Positions 35,058-43,344 of a stretch of DNA of 64,000 nucleotides are shown one piece after another. Source of the DNA: Caballeronia temeraria (GTDB lineage Bacteria; Pseudomonadota; Gammaproteobacteria; Burkholderiales; Burkholderiaceae); NCBI RefSeq assembly GCF_001544795.2, contig NZ_FCOI02000021.1, positions 60,266-124,265 of the forward strand, given 5' to 3'. Within the stretch, counting starts at the first letter, position 1; each line of letters opens with the position of its first letter. A model generated the notes under the pieces. The model searched no databases. It was not told where the DNA came from and was given only the letters and a program-made list of their open reading frames with translations. Made by a program: the position numbers and the translations under genes.

Positions 35058-35971
35058 TCGTTGCCCCAATAAAGACGGGTGGGATTGTCGACGAGCAGCT
35101 TTCGCTGTAGCTCTGCTGTGGTAGCAATCTGTGGGATGTAGTCCACAAGCAGGCCATCATCAGGCATGTGATCTTTGAGATTTGGGTGAGGCCAGTCGGT
35201 GCCCCAGAGAACGCGGTCAGGGAATGTCTCGACGAGACGCTTAGCAAATGGAACCACATCCGAATAGGGATGCCGTTCCCGACCCAACGCCGGCTTTCCC
35301 GACACAGAAAGCCTTTCCGGGCAGCTGACCTTGGTCCATACATTGGGACGTTCGTGCATAAACCTTACGAATAACTCGAACTCTTCCCCATCGACGGCTT
35401 TTGAAACGTCCGGACGCCCCATGTGGTCGACCACCACATCGGTGGGTAACCCGGTGAAGAAATCCCATAACTCAGGTAGATCCACCGCCTCGAAGTAGAC
35501 AACGATGTGCCAGTTCAGCTTGGCAACGCGCTCCGCAATTGCCATCAAGTCGTCTCTAGGCGTGAAGTCAACCAGGCGCTTGACGAAGTTGAATCGGACG
35601 CCGCGTATCCCCGCGGCGTGTAGCTTTGCGAGTTCTTCGTCGCTGATGTCCCGTTCGACCGTTGCGACTCCGCGTGCCTTGCCTTTCGCAGCGAGGCAGG
35701 CGTCAACCAGCGCACGATTATCTGACCCATGACAGGTCGCTTGGACAATCACATTGCGCGCAAAGCCCAAGTGATCACGCAAAGCGAAGAGTTGATCCGC
35801 AGTCGCCTCGCAAGGGGTGTATTTGCGCTGCGGAGCGTACGGGAAGCGATCTGGCGGACCGAATACATGACAGTGTGCATCGACCGCACCCTCGGGCAAC
35901 CGAAATTGGGGACGGGACGGGTTGGAATGCCAGCCCAGCCACCCAGGGGTCTTCGTGAAATGGTCGCTCAT
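35054..35971 (-). CDS. ligI: 2-pyrone-4,6-dicarboxylate hydrolase
   Basis: A 305-aa amidohydrolase of the LigI type: GAVDAHCHVFGP at residue 28 (HxH), VDHMGRPD and LWGTDWPHPN (active-site Asp). LigI opens 2-pyrone-4,6-dicarboxylate to 4-oxalomesaconate without needing a metal. It is the first gene of ligI-ligA-ligB-ligC and is divergent from the LysR gene at 36083 with 111 bp between. Its product is the substrate for the isomerase/LigJ/LigK steps encoded at 23.2-25.7 kb. Confidence 0.94.
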   Translation of the reverse strand: MSDHFTKTPGWLGWHSNPSRPQFRLPEGAVDAHCHVFGPPDRFPYAPQRKYTPCEATADQLFALRDHLGFARNVIVQATCHGSDNRALVDACLAAKGKARGVATVERDISDEELAKLHAAGIRGVRFNFVKRLVDFTPRDDLMAIAERVAKLNWHIVVYFEAVDLPELWDFFTGLPTDVVVDHMGRPDVSKAVDGEEFELFVRFMHERPNVWTKVSCPERLSVSGKPALGRERHPYSDVVPFAKRLVETFPDRVLWGTDWPHPNLKDHMPDDGLLVDYIPQIATTAELQRKLLVDNPTRLYWGNE

Positions 35972-36005
35972 CGTCGCCTCGTCATGTCATCTAGCTTGTA
36001 TTCTT

Positions 36006-36054
36006 TGGCATTATCTGCCATTCTTCAATGACAACTCCGGCATATCAGATATGC
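36006..36054. promoter_or_regulatory. Palindromes in the ligI / LysR divergent promoter
   Basis: Two perfect inverted repeats lie in the 111-bp gap: TGGCA-N5-TGCCA at 36006-36020 and GCATAT-CAG-ATATGC at 36040-36054. The second is near the LysR start and may serve autoregulation; the first is near the ligI start. They are probable LysR sites. Confidence 0.55.
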
Positions 36055-36082
36055 ACGGGACGCAATTCTAGGCGGGGGAGAT

Positions 36083-37006
36083 ATGGAGCTGCGACAGCTA
36101 GAATTTTTTGTCCATGTAGCGGAATTGGGCAGTTTCACTCGTGCTTCGAACTTCCTGTCGGTTGCGCAGCCAGTACTCAGCCGGAACGTACGGGCGCTAG
36201 AGGTGGAATTCAGGCAGGTGCTGCTTGAGCGCAATGGGCGGGGAGTGACCTTGACCGAGGCCGGCAAGCGGTTTTTGGAGCACGGCCGCAGCGTCCTCGC
36301 CCAGATCGAACGAGCGCGTCTAGACATGGAGGCAGGCCGTGGGGCATTCACCGGCCGGCTTGTAGTGGCGCTTCCGCCAAGCGTCAGTCATGCGCTCACA
36401 GCGCCGTTGGTTCGGGCTTTCCGCTCTCGCTTTCCAGGCGCGACGCTTTGTGTGCTAGAGGGTCTGTCTACGAACATCCTGGAGTGGCTGACTATCGGAC
36501 GCGTTGACTGCGCGGTGGTCTACACGGTCCCTACATCAGTGGGCGTGGACCTTGTGCCTGTACTCAATGAGCAACTGCATTTGGTATCTCGGCGGAGTGA
36601 CCGAGACTGTCCAGAGCCCGCTGTTTCCAACGACATTAGCCTGGCTGAAGTGGCCAGAAAGACTCTTGTGATGCCAAGCAGGCCGCATTCCATTCGCATG
36701 CTAGTCGAAGGAACAATGGCCCAAGCATCGCTTAAACCACAAATCGAACTCGAGATTGAGAGCATTCCCGCGATCCTAACGCTTGTATGTAGCGAGGAAC
36801 TGCATGCGATCCTTTCGTTGAAAGCGGTTCACTTGAGCGGACGGATAGACGACTTCACAGTTCGTCCAATTCGGTCACCGACTTTGGAAACAATGCTATG
36901 GATCGCCACGTCGGCTCAACGGCCTCGTGGACCGTTGTTGAACCAGGTCGTACCCATGCTGCAAGATCTATTACTCGATCTCTGGAGTATCAAACAATCG
37001 GTCTAG
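36083..37006 (+). CDS. LysR family regulator of the ligIABC operon
   Basis: A 307-aa LysR protein starting MELRQLEFFVHVAELGSFTRASNFLSVAQPVLSRNVRALEVEF, preceded by GGGGGAG. The effector domain begins about residue 90. It is divergent from ligI, the usual arrangement for an activator of an aromatic operon. It resembles the LysR protein at 28691 in length and pattern (both with the RNGRG motif after the HTH), so the two may respond to related acids. Confidence 0.92.
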   Translation: MELRQLEFFVHVAELGSFTRASNFLSVAQPVLSRNVRALEVEFRQVLLERNGRGVTLTEAGKRFLEHGRSVLAQIERARLDMEAGRGAFTGRLVVALPPSVSHALTAPLVRAFRSRFPGATLCVLEGLSTNILEWLTIGRVDCAVVYTVPTSVGVDLVPVLNEQLHLVSRRSDRDCPEPAVSNDISLAEVARKTLVMPSRPHSIRMLVEGTMAQASLKPQIELEIESIPAILTLVCSEELHAILSLKAVHLSGRIDDFTVRPIRSPTLETMLWIATSAQRPRGPLLNQVVPMLQDLLLDLWSIKQSV

Positions 37007-38103
37007 TTCATGCGGCCGTTAGAAAAAGTGCATGAGCCGGCCCGACCGAGGTGGCCTCGGTAATTCGGACAGTTTTTTAGGGTTCCTCATTGGAGCGTCT
37101 GGGCGAGGCCGACCAGAACTTGATGGCTGCGGCTCGATCGGGACCGACTCGAGTCCTTGGTGGCCGGTACACAGGTGATGACGCAGATGGTACGTTCGGG
37201 CATCGCGAGACGGTGTCCACGTCCGTCGAATGCTTGCGCACACCTCGCTCAATGCCGCCGACGGCAAATACGTCGCGCTGAAATCCAAGTTCCTTCGTCC
37301 AGCACGGTGAGCCCCAAAAAAAAGCCGACACTTTCGGGTCGGCGAAAAGGCTCTGGAGAGCCCCTGAGAGACTGGATTTCCCTTTGGCGGGATTTCATCC
37401 TTCGTTGCTTGTTGGTCAGGACACAACGCTCATCGTCAAGGATGACAATGTTGTGCGGTATCTGGAGTCCGTCGGACTAGCCGCTATGCACATTCGATGT
37501 GCCACAGTTGGTACACCTACTTGTTCGACGCACATTTCTGCGATGATCATGCCAGCCGGCGCCAAAGAGTGCGACCCTCCGGCGGTTCACGCACCGGTAC
37601 GAGCGAGGACGACGCGCGCGGCCGGGCATCGGGCTGCGTGCGCTTATCTTATTAGCGCCACAACGAGTCCTATGCAGCCAACGCAGACGCGTCACCATGT
37701 TGTCAGTCCTCGTCTGTTTGGCGTTAACGGTCATCGCCCCTGACGATGCCCGGGCGCTCGGAGGTAGAGTGGCTGTCGTCGGATGTTGCTGAGGCTGATC
37801 CGACCGTCGCTTGCCCAAACCAGCCAGCGCATAGTCGTTGTGCTTCTTGAAACGCTCGAGAGGCGGTTGCGATCGACGACGGAGACACAAACAACTTGCA
37901 ACGATAGGTCGACGGGTAAGGCCAGCGCGTCGGCTCAGGGGCCTTCCGGGCCGACGCCGACCGAATCCGTTCTTCAAGCTAAGAAGCGCCACCGTCTGGA
38001 GGCACCGACGAAGCTCATCCGCGAACTTGGCGCACGCGTTGACTACTACAGACGATCGCGCGAATACGACAACGAGACCCTTCCGCCGACCGAAGAAAGT
38101 AGA
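37007..38103. other. Gene-free stretch, probably eroded DNA
   Basis: About 1.1 kb with only unsupported frames. A terminator-like stem is listed separately. A plus-strand frame (about 37970-38115) reads like a protein tail (LIRELGARVDYYRRSREYD), but has no start or recognised match. I take this stretch for remnants of lost genes. Confidence 0.4.
37316..37343 (-). terminator. Rho-independent terminator without a visible gene
   Basis: GCCGAC (37324-37329) pairs with GTCGGC (37338-37343); on the minus strand the stem is followed by eight T residues. The nearest minus-strand gene ends 760 bp upstream at 38104, so the gene it once served is missing or it ends a long trailer. Confidence 0.75.
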
Positions 38104-39042
38104 TCACACAATTTGTAGGAGCACTTGTGTCACCTCGTCCGCATGCGATAGAAATGCTGAATGGCTACTGTCGATGCTTTTCTGGATATAACGATTCCGC
38201 GGAGTTAGCTCATCGCCTTCAAGGATCATCTGATCCTGTCCCGCGAGCGGAATCGCATTGTCATTCGTGCACCGAATATAGGCTCGTGGGACACTGCCCC
38301 AACGCCCGGCGGTCACGGTCGCGTCATCCGCAAGCCCGTGTAATGGCTCATCCGGCGTCATCAAATTGAGCGTCGCCGCAACCGCATTTTCAGTGGCGTC
38401 CTGAAAAAGCGCGTCCTTGGCATTAGACGTGTACGTAGAATCGTTGGAGTTGGGGTTAATTCGGGCGGCGCCCAATCGCGATGGGTCACCGACGAAGAGC
38501 GGCAAGAGCTTGGACGCGACGAAGTTGGGTTGGCTCAGATAGTCTAGAACCGATGGCTTTCGAACGGGAGCGAAAGCTGTGAGGTACACCAGTCGCCTGA
38601 TCAGGGATGGTTCGGCTTCAGCGACGGCATTGAGCGTGACACCGCCCAAGCTGTGGCCGACCAAAATTACTGGGCCGCTTCCTTTGCTGACCAACCCGTT
38701 GATGATTCTGAGAACATGATCGCGATAGTCTCTAAGTGTGATTGTTGCCAACGGTGAGACCTCAGTGCTTAGGCTCGCGGGGCTCTGGGGGGTAGTCAGG
38801 TAAGCGGCGGGAAACCGGGCGCTTATACCATGTCCAGGCAAGTCTACCGCCACTGCGTTGTGGCCTTGCTGAGCTAAAAGCCTGACCACTTCGGCCCAGC
38901 ACCAGCCACCGAACCATGCGCCGTGCACGAACACGAACGTCGATTTTCTCTCTTCTGCTTGAGCGCTGCTCACGCCCAGTGTCGCTAGACTTGACCCGAC
39001 TACGCCTGCTGACAAATCTGCTAGGAACCTCCTGCGCTTCAT
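38104..39042 (-). CDS. Tat-exported alpha/beta hydrolase (first of two)
   Basis: A 312-aa precursor with a twin-arginine signal (MKRRRFLADLSAG...SSAQA). The mature part has the HGAWFGGWCWAEV oxyanion loop, nucleophile Ser131 in VGHSLGG, an acid in CTNDNAIP and His in DSSHSAF. This is the hydroxynitrile lyase/methylesterase-like branch of alpha/beta hydrolases, so an ester of an aromatic acid is a likely substrate. The ATG at 39042 follows GGAGAGGG. It is followed by gene-free DNA and preceded by a second similar hydrolase on the same strand. Confidence 0.88.
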   Translation of the reverse strand: MKRRRFLADLSAGVVGSSLATLGVSSAQAEERKSTFVFVHGAWFGGWCWAEVVRLLAQQGHNAVAVDLPGHGISARFPAAYLTTPQSPASLSTEVSPLATITLRDYRDHVLRIINGLVSKGSGPVILVGHSLGGVTLNAVAEAEPSLIRRLVYLTAFAPVRKPSVLDYLSQPNFVASKLLPLFVGDPSRLGAARINPNSNDSTYTSNAKDALFQDATENAVAATLNLMTPDEPLHGLADDATVTAGRWGSVPRAYIRCTNDNAIPLAGQDQMILEGDELTPRNRYIQKSIDSSHSAFLSHADEVTQVLLQIV

Positions 39043-39259
39043 CACTGACCCTCTCCATTAAACGTTGCATGGACCGTCAAAACTAGACAGCTCGATAGAG
39101 TGGGACGCAGGGCCGTTACATTACGGAGTCCAGCGGCTATGCACCGTGACCATAACTGCGTTAGACACAGCTACCGCTCGCTTTGTGACTCGCGCGTTAG
39201 CGCGCGAGGCGGCGAGGTCTTTCGTCGTCGCCTACGCCCAGTACCGAAGTCAAACACTT

Positions 39260-40033
39260 TTATACGGCTTGTTTCGCGGCCCTCGGAATCAGGTTTGTAA
39301 TCACATCCGGGTGGGAGATCAAAGACAAGTGACTTGCCTCGATTTCGATGGTGGTCGCGCCCATCCGCTTAGCCATGTAGCGCTGAAGCCCGGGGTTGAT
39401 TGTCCGATCCTGAGTAGACACCGCGTAAAAGCTCGGTTTCGAGCGCCATGCCGCATGCGCGGTTTTGCCAGCGAGAAGGTCCTTGTGGAACGGCACTTGC
39501 ACTGCAAAAAGCTCCCTTGCTTTGGCGATTGGAAGATCTCCAGCGAAATCGCGCAAAAAGGCTTCCTCGGTCAAGCGCCCCTCATCGCCGTCGAAGACGA
39601 TTCCAGCGGAAGCCGGAGGGGCCGGGAACGTTTTTGCAAGCGCCGTGTAGTCTTCCTCTGCGTCTGGCGCACGCGCTGCCACATACACAAGTGCCGTCAC
39701 ATTAGGATTCGTGCCGGCCTCGGTCACAATCATCCCCGAAAAGGAATGCCCGACGAGGACAGTGGGACCGTCCTGCCTCGCCAGCACACGCTGCGCGCTC
39801 GCAACTGCGTCGGGGAGTGTAGTCAAAGGGTTTTGCACGGAGGTGACGTTGAGTCCTGCCGCCTGTAGTCTAAGAATCACCTCGGACCAACACGACCCGT
39901 CGGCGAATAAGCCATGAACAAGTACGACGTTGCGGGCCCCGGTAACTGCCGGCTGTGTAGCGTTAGCCCGCGCCGCAAGCGCCGCAGTAATGGCGCCGGC
40001 GACCATGCCTGTCGTGAACTTACGTCGGTTCAT
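39260..40033 (-). CDS. Tat-exported alpha/beta hydrolase (second of two)
   Basis: A 257-aa precursor starting MNRRKFTTGMVAGAITAALAARANA, a Tat-type signal. The core has VLVHGLFADGSCWSEV, nucleophile Ser97 in VGHSFSG, Asp in STQDRTI and His in EASHLSLISHP. It belongs to the same branch as the next gene but is only distantly similar to it. The upstream open frame of 69 codons is unsupported. The promoter region carries the element shared with the LysR/Rieske promoter, so it may belong to the same regulon and act in the periplasm on an esterified pathway substrate. Confidence 0.88.
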   Translation of the reverse strand: MNRRKFTTGMVAGAITAALAARANATQPAVTGARNVVLVHGLFADGSCWSEVILRLQAAGLNVTSVQNPLTTLPDAVASAQRVLARQDGPTVLVGHSFSGMIVTEAGTNPNVTALVYVAARAPDAEEDYTALAKTFPAPPASAGIVFDGDEGRLTEEAFLRDFAGDLPIAKARELFAVQVPFHKDLLAGKTAHAAWRSKPSFYAVSTQDRTINPGLQRYMAKRMGATTIEIEASHLSLISHPDVITNLIPRAAKQAV

Positions 40034-40259
40034 TGACGGATCCCAATAAGGAATATCAAGAGCGGCCCCGGGACGGCATTTTTTTGACCCTTCAGCAGAC
40101 GGATCGTTATAGATCCCTGCTAGAGTTTCGGGGGCGGGGCTGCCAAGAGTACCAACACCGACGATAATGGTCGCAAAACGAGGTTCGCAAGGCCAGTCCC
40201 GGGTTCCTGCGCGCTTGCCAATATATCGCGCGGCCGCCACGGTCTGTTAGCCCGGTTCA

Positions 40260-40273
40260 GACATAACTGTTAT
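40260..40273. promoter_or_regulatory. Operator-like element before the exported hydrolase
   Basis: GACATAACTGTTAT includes the perfect 11-bp palindrome ATAAC-T-GTTAT. It differs by one base from 28655-28668. It lies 227 bp upstream of the hydrolase start, a distance at which the promoter is expected in this leader. Confidence 0.5.
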
Positions 40274-40529
40274 CTCGTTTTTATCTAGCCTCAAGAGTTC
40301 CCTTAGCCCGTGGCGCTGTTGCACTGATTGGTCGCGGCTTGATAATGGCTCTGCTGGTCGTCTTTAAGTGAGTAGCGACAGCGGGGCACCATTGGCTGCG
40401 CTTCGAGGCGGAACGTGCCTTGGCTAGGTGGCCCAAACCTTAATTGCAGTCCTTCGATGCACCGGCAGCGGTGAATTCGGAGAGCACTGGTTGTTCTTGG
40501 TGAATGGCGATGAGCGTCGTACGGTGTCT
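40274..40529. other. Gene-free stretch
   Basis: Nothing recognisable; the leader of the exported hydrolase ends to the left and a decayed paralogue begins to the right. Confidence 0.35.
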
Positions 40530-40740
40530 CTAGTCAGTCGCGCAAGGGCCACGATATACGGTTGAGGCGGCTGCCCTGGCATCGATGTCGACGAAGAGGG
40601 CGACGTTGCCGCCGACGCTGTCTCGCGACCGGACAGGGAATTCGCTTGCGATAGCGGCCGCTTTCGAGACTTTCCAGTCTTGGCGGGTGACCGCTGCCGG
40701 CGTTGTTATTGAGGACCTCAGATTTCAACGGTCGACTTTT
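40530..40740 (-). pseudogene. Decayed copy of the unknown gene at 1584-2087
   Basis: On the minus strand the frame reads ...SRDSVGGNVALFVDIDARAAAS... to a TAG at 40530, matching SRDIVGGSLPIFVDLASARP of the intact gene. An in-frame TGA near the left end of the similarity (VDR-stop) and the early 3' stop show decay. Only about 65 codons of the C-terminal part remain. It lies on the same side of the intact integrase as the intact gene does of the broken integrase. Confidence 0.65.
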
Positions 40741-41520
40741 CGCCAACCATCCGGCTCTTGCTTGCCGTCACCCCCGCCTCTAATCGGCGTGGAAGCCGGC
40801 ACGTTCAGAGAAGCGATGGGCGTCACTGGGAGTCCGCGAGATAAGAAGCATGGGTGGCAGAACCGTTCGGCCTCCGGTATCAACGCCTTCCCGTGCCGGT
40901 CCCTCAGAAATCTCGTTGAACTACGAGATCCTCGACCACCGCAACGGCTGGCCGGCGTACATTGCGTCCATACATAGCCTAATTAGTACGGTCCTGCGCA
41001 CGTCGTCCGACGCGTGTGCACGGGCCTGGGGTTCCGCGACGCGCACGTCGTTGTCCTTGACCAGTCGGTGGTACAACGACCCAACGGCGTGTGCGCCCGC
41101 ACTTTTCGCTGTTCGGAGACCGGATGAAGGGAACGTCGCTCAAGGCCAGAGGCAGAACAGCGTCGACAACGAAGGCGTCATCAGGGATGTGTACACGGTG
41201 ACCGCAAAGGGCGCTCTTGGCAGTATGGACGCCACAAAAACGAACGCGCGATTTTCCCTCATTTCGTCGGAATGGATGAAGCGAGTTCATCACAAATGAG
41301 CCGGTGGGGACTACCCTGGTTCATCGCGCGAAGCGACATCCAAGCCGGCCTCTGAGCTTGACGTGCCGACCACGTGCTCTTCAACCCTTCAACCATGCCC
41401 GCCAACACGCGGAAACATGGTGCATTTTCCTGGCCGCACGACCCATATCGAACGGGAACTGACCCTCTGACGTCATCACTAGGCCGTGCGCAAATGTCGC
41501 TTGTTGGACGCCTGGCAGCG
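40741..41520. other. Gene-free stretch next to the integrase
   Basis: Two unsupported frames cross it (about 40850-41300, both strands). I find no recognised domain, start signal or repeat. It may be eroded coding DNA. Confidence 0.4.
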
Positions 41521-42465
41521 TTATGCGCCGTTAGACCTGTTCCCATGGAGCATCACGCCAACATCAACCGTCTGCCGCAGGCGGGTAGCGGTGCGATGGC
41601 TCGACAAGCCCATGAGATTGCTCACTTGCTCGTTGGTCTTGCCGGCGAGGATATGCCGTCGCCCGAACGTGTTTCTGAGTAAGCGCGGGCTCTCGTCAGC
41701 CGCCGACAAGTCCGCACGGCGTAGAGCTATGCGGACACATTTCAGCATCGTATCCGGCAGCATCGGCTTGCCGCCAGCCGTGGCGATGAACAGCCATTGC
41801 GTTGGCGACTGAATGCTGCTGCGCGCTTCGTGATAGCTGCGCAGTACGTCGATGGCGAAGGCATCGATCGGAACCCGTCGTGCAATCCGCGGCCCGTGCT
41901 TGTCGACGAAGACAGTAGGGCGCTCGCCATGCGTATCGAGGTCGTCGACGCGCAACAGCTTGAGTTCGGCGGCCGTGACCCCTGACGCGAGAAATAGCGC
42001 CACGATCGCCGAGTTTCGCAGTTCCTTGAACGCCGCGCCCTCGGTTGCAACGCACACCGCTTGTAGCCGTGCATCGTCTTCCGATGAGAGATAGATCGGC
42101 GTCGGCTCGTCTTGTGGCCAGCTCTCATTGACCAACATCTGTGCCGCCGGATTGTCACCGCGCAATTGGATGTTCACGAGGTGACGCGTGAACCGGTCGA
42201 TGAGCTTTAGATAGCGCAGGCGTGTCGTCGTGCCGGGAGCGCAGTCCTGCGCCAGTTCGGCGAAGAATCCATCAATGTGATCCGCCCCGAAGCTCGCCAC
42301 CGTCGCACGGTGCGCGATCAGATAGTCGTTGAAGCGCGAGAACATCGAGCAGTGCTGGACGATCGATTGGTCGGCGAACGCCCGGCGATCGGAGCCGGTG
42401 GCTTCTTCTCGTTGCCATTGGACGTAGGCGTCGTTCGGTGCAACAAGCCAAATATCGTCAGACAT
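41521..42465 (-). CDS. Tyrosine-recombinase-like site-specific integrase, atypical active site
   Basis: A 314-aa protein with an N-terminal SAM-like core-binding domain (SMFSRFNDYLIAHRATVASFGADHIDGFF) and a C-terminal fold of the XerC/XerD type (LRNSAIVALFLASGVTAAELKLLRVDDL ... RLLRNTFGRRHILAGKTNEQVSNLMGLSS). The expected Arg after LxxxG is Thr (GVTAAEL), the His of HxxR is Arg (RLLR) and no Tyr is found in the usual C-terminal place. It may have lost activity or use another chemistry. A broken relative lies at 7789-8334. It starts 47 bp after the end of the HTH-transferase gene. Confidence 0.85.
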   Translation of the reverse strand: MSDDIWLVAPNDAYVQWQREEATGSDRRAFADQSIVQHCSMFSRFNDYLIAHRATVASFGADHIDGFFAELAQDCAPGTTTRLRYLKLIDRFTRHLVNIQLRGDNPAAQMLVNESWPQDEPTPIYLSSEDDARLQAVCVATEGAAFKELRNSAIVALFLASGVTAAELKLLRVDDLDTHGERPTVFVDKHGPRIARRVPIDAFAIDVLRSYHEARSSIQSPTQWLFIATAGGKPMLPDTMLKCVRIALRRADLSAADESPRLLRNTFGRRHILAGKTNEQVSNLMGLSSHRTATRLRQTVDVGVMLHGNRSNGA

Positions 42466-42512
42466 AGAACTCGATATACTGAAATTCGCTCAACTCAAAC
42501 CCTACAGCGAAG

Positions 42513-43250
42513 CTAACGCTTCGCCAACCCCGAGCCACCAACGCGGTAGCTGCCTTCGACGACCTCGCTTCGAATGGCGTCGAGGCAAGCAGCCGGTCCG
42601 CCGACAACAAGCTGAGCCGAGCATGCCAGCATGAGATTTACGGTTAGGCCAAAGTCTTCGATGAGGTAGCCGCCAGCACAAAACCCGCCCTCGCTCCCGA
42701 TCGCGGCTGCCTTCACGCGCTCAACAAGCGTCTCTCCGCTGGACCGATATGCCCATATCGGCTTTCCAAGCGCGGCCGCAAAGCCAACCTCAAAAGCCGT
42801 CCCGCTGTCTGGTTCACCCGACCCGCGAAAGTCATCGAGGTTCGCCATCGCGATATCGGCCGACCGGATCAGTTCGATGTTCGCGGCATATATCCATCGA
42901 GCAGCGTCTTGCCGTTGAAGGGAGGAGGGCACTTGTCCGTCGAGTGGATAGAGGCCAACGAAGCGGCGATCGCGACAGAGCTGCTTGAGGTGCTCGCCGT
43001 GTTCCTTCGCGTCGCGGCGGAACACGTCGAATCCGGCTAGGTAGATGCGCGGCTCGCTCGCGGCTCGTTCGATTGGCAAAGGAGACGGGTCGATCCTTCC
43101 TTCGCGGACCCGGCGTTTGATCCGGTTCAGCTGCTTCTTGACAGCCAAGGCGCTCTTGCTGAGACTGTTTGCGATCTGCTCTACCGGTAAGCCTTGATCG
43201 AGCAACTCCATCACGGCGCGCTGCGACTTCGTCGGATTTCTTTTGGGCAT
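42513..43250 (-). CDS. HTH-nucleoside 2-deoxyribosyltransferase fusion
   Basis: A 245-aa two-domain protein. Residues 6-48 form a LuxR/sigma-4-like helix-turn-helix (SQRAVMELLDQGLPVEQIANSLSKSALAVKKQL). Residues 67-190 form a nucleoside 2-deoxyribosyltransferase-like domain: PRIYLAGFDVF, ANIELIRSADIAMANLDDFRG and DSGTAFEVGFAAALGKP with the catalytic-type Glu154. The family exchanges bases on deoxynucleosides or cleaves the glycosidic bond of nucleotides. A fused DNA-binding domain suggests regulation or defence. It precedes the integrase with 47 bp between, possibly as one transcript. Confidence 0.85.
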   Translation of the reverse strand: MPKRNPTKSQRAVMELLDQGLPVEQIANSLSKSALAVKKQLNRIKRRVREGRIDPSPLPIERAASEPRIYLAGFDVFRRDAKEHGEHLKQLCRDRRFVGLYPLDGQVPSSLQRQDAARWIYAANIELIRSADIAMANLDDFRGSGEPDSGTAFEVGFAAALGKPIWAYRSSGETLVERVKAAAIGSEGGFCAGGYLIEDFGLTVNLMLACSAQLVVGGPAACLDAIRSEVVEGSYRVGGSGLAKR

Positions 43251-43344
43251 CGGTTCGTGGCTTCTACTGCAGGGCTATTGGAACGCCTATGAGCTTACCA
43301 ACAACCCCACGTAGTCAAGTCCGCCGCTCCCAGTCCTTGACGAT

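Noticed and set aside
37477..37992. A 171-codon minus-strand frame before the orphan terminator
   Set aside because: Arg/Pro-rich with no ribosome site and no family; it starts and ends without relation to the terminator, so I did not call it a gene.
40300..40340. A GGCGCTGTTGCACTG motif resembling IS6/IS5-type ends
   Set aside because: Only a single partial match, with no partner end or transposase nearby.
7789..42465. Reading the two integrase copies as a recent perfect direct repeat
   Set aside because: The copies differ at about one base in ten and by indels, so recombination between identical repeats cannot be claimed; only shared ancestry is supported.
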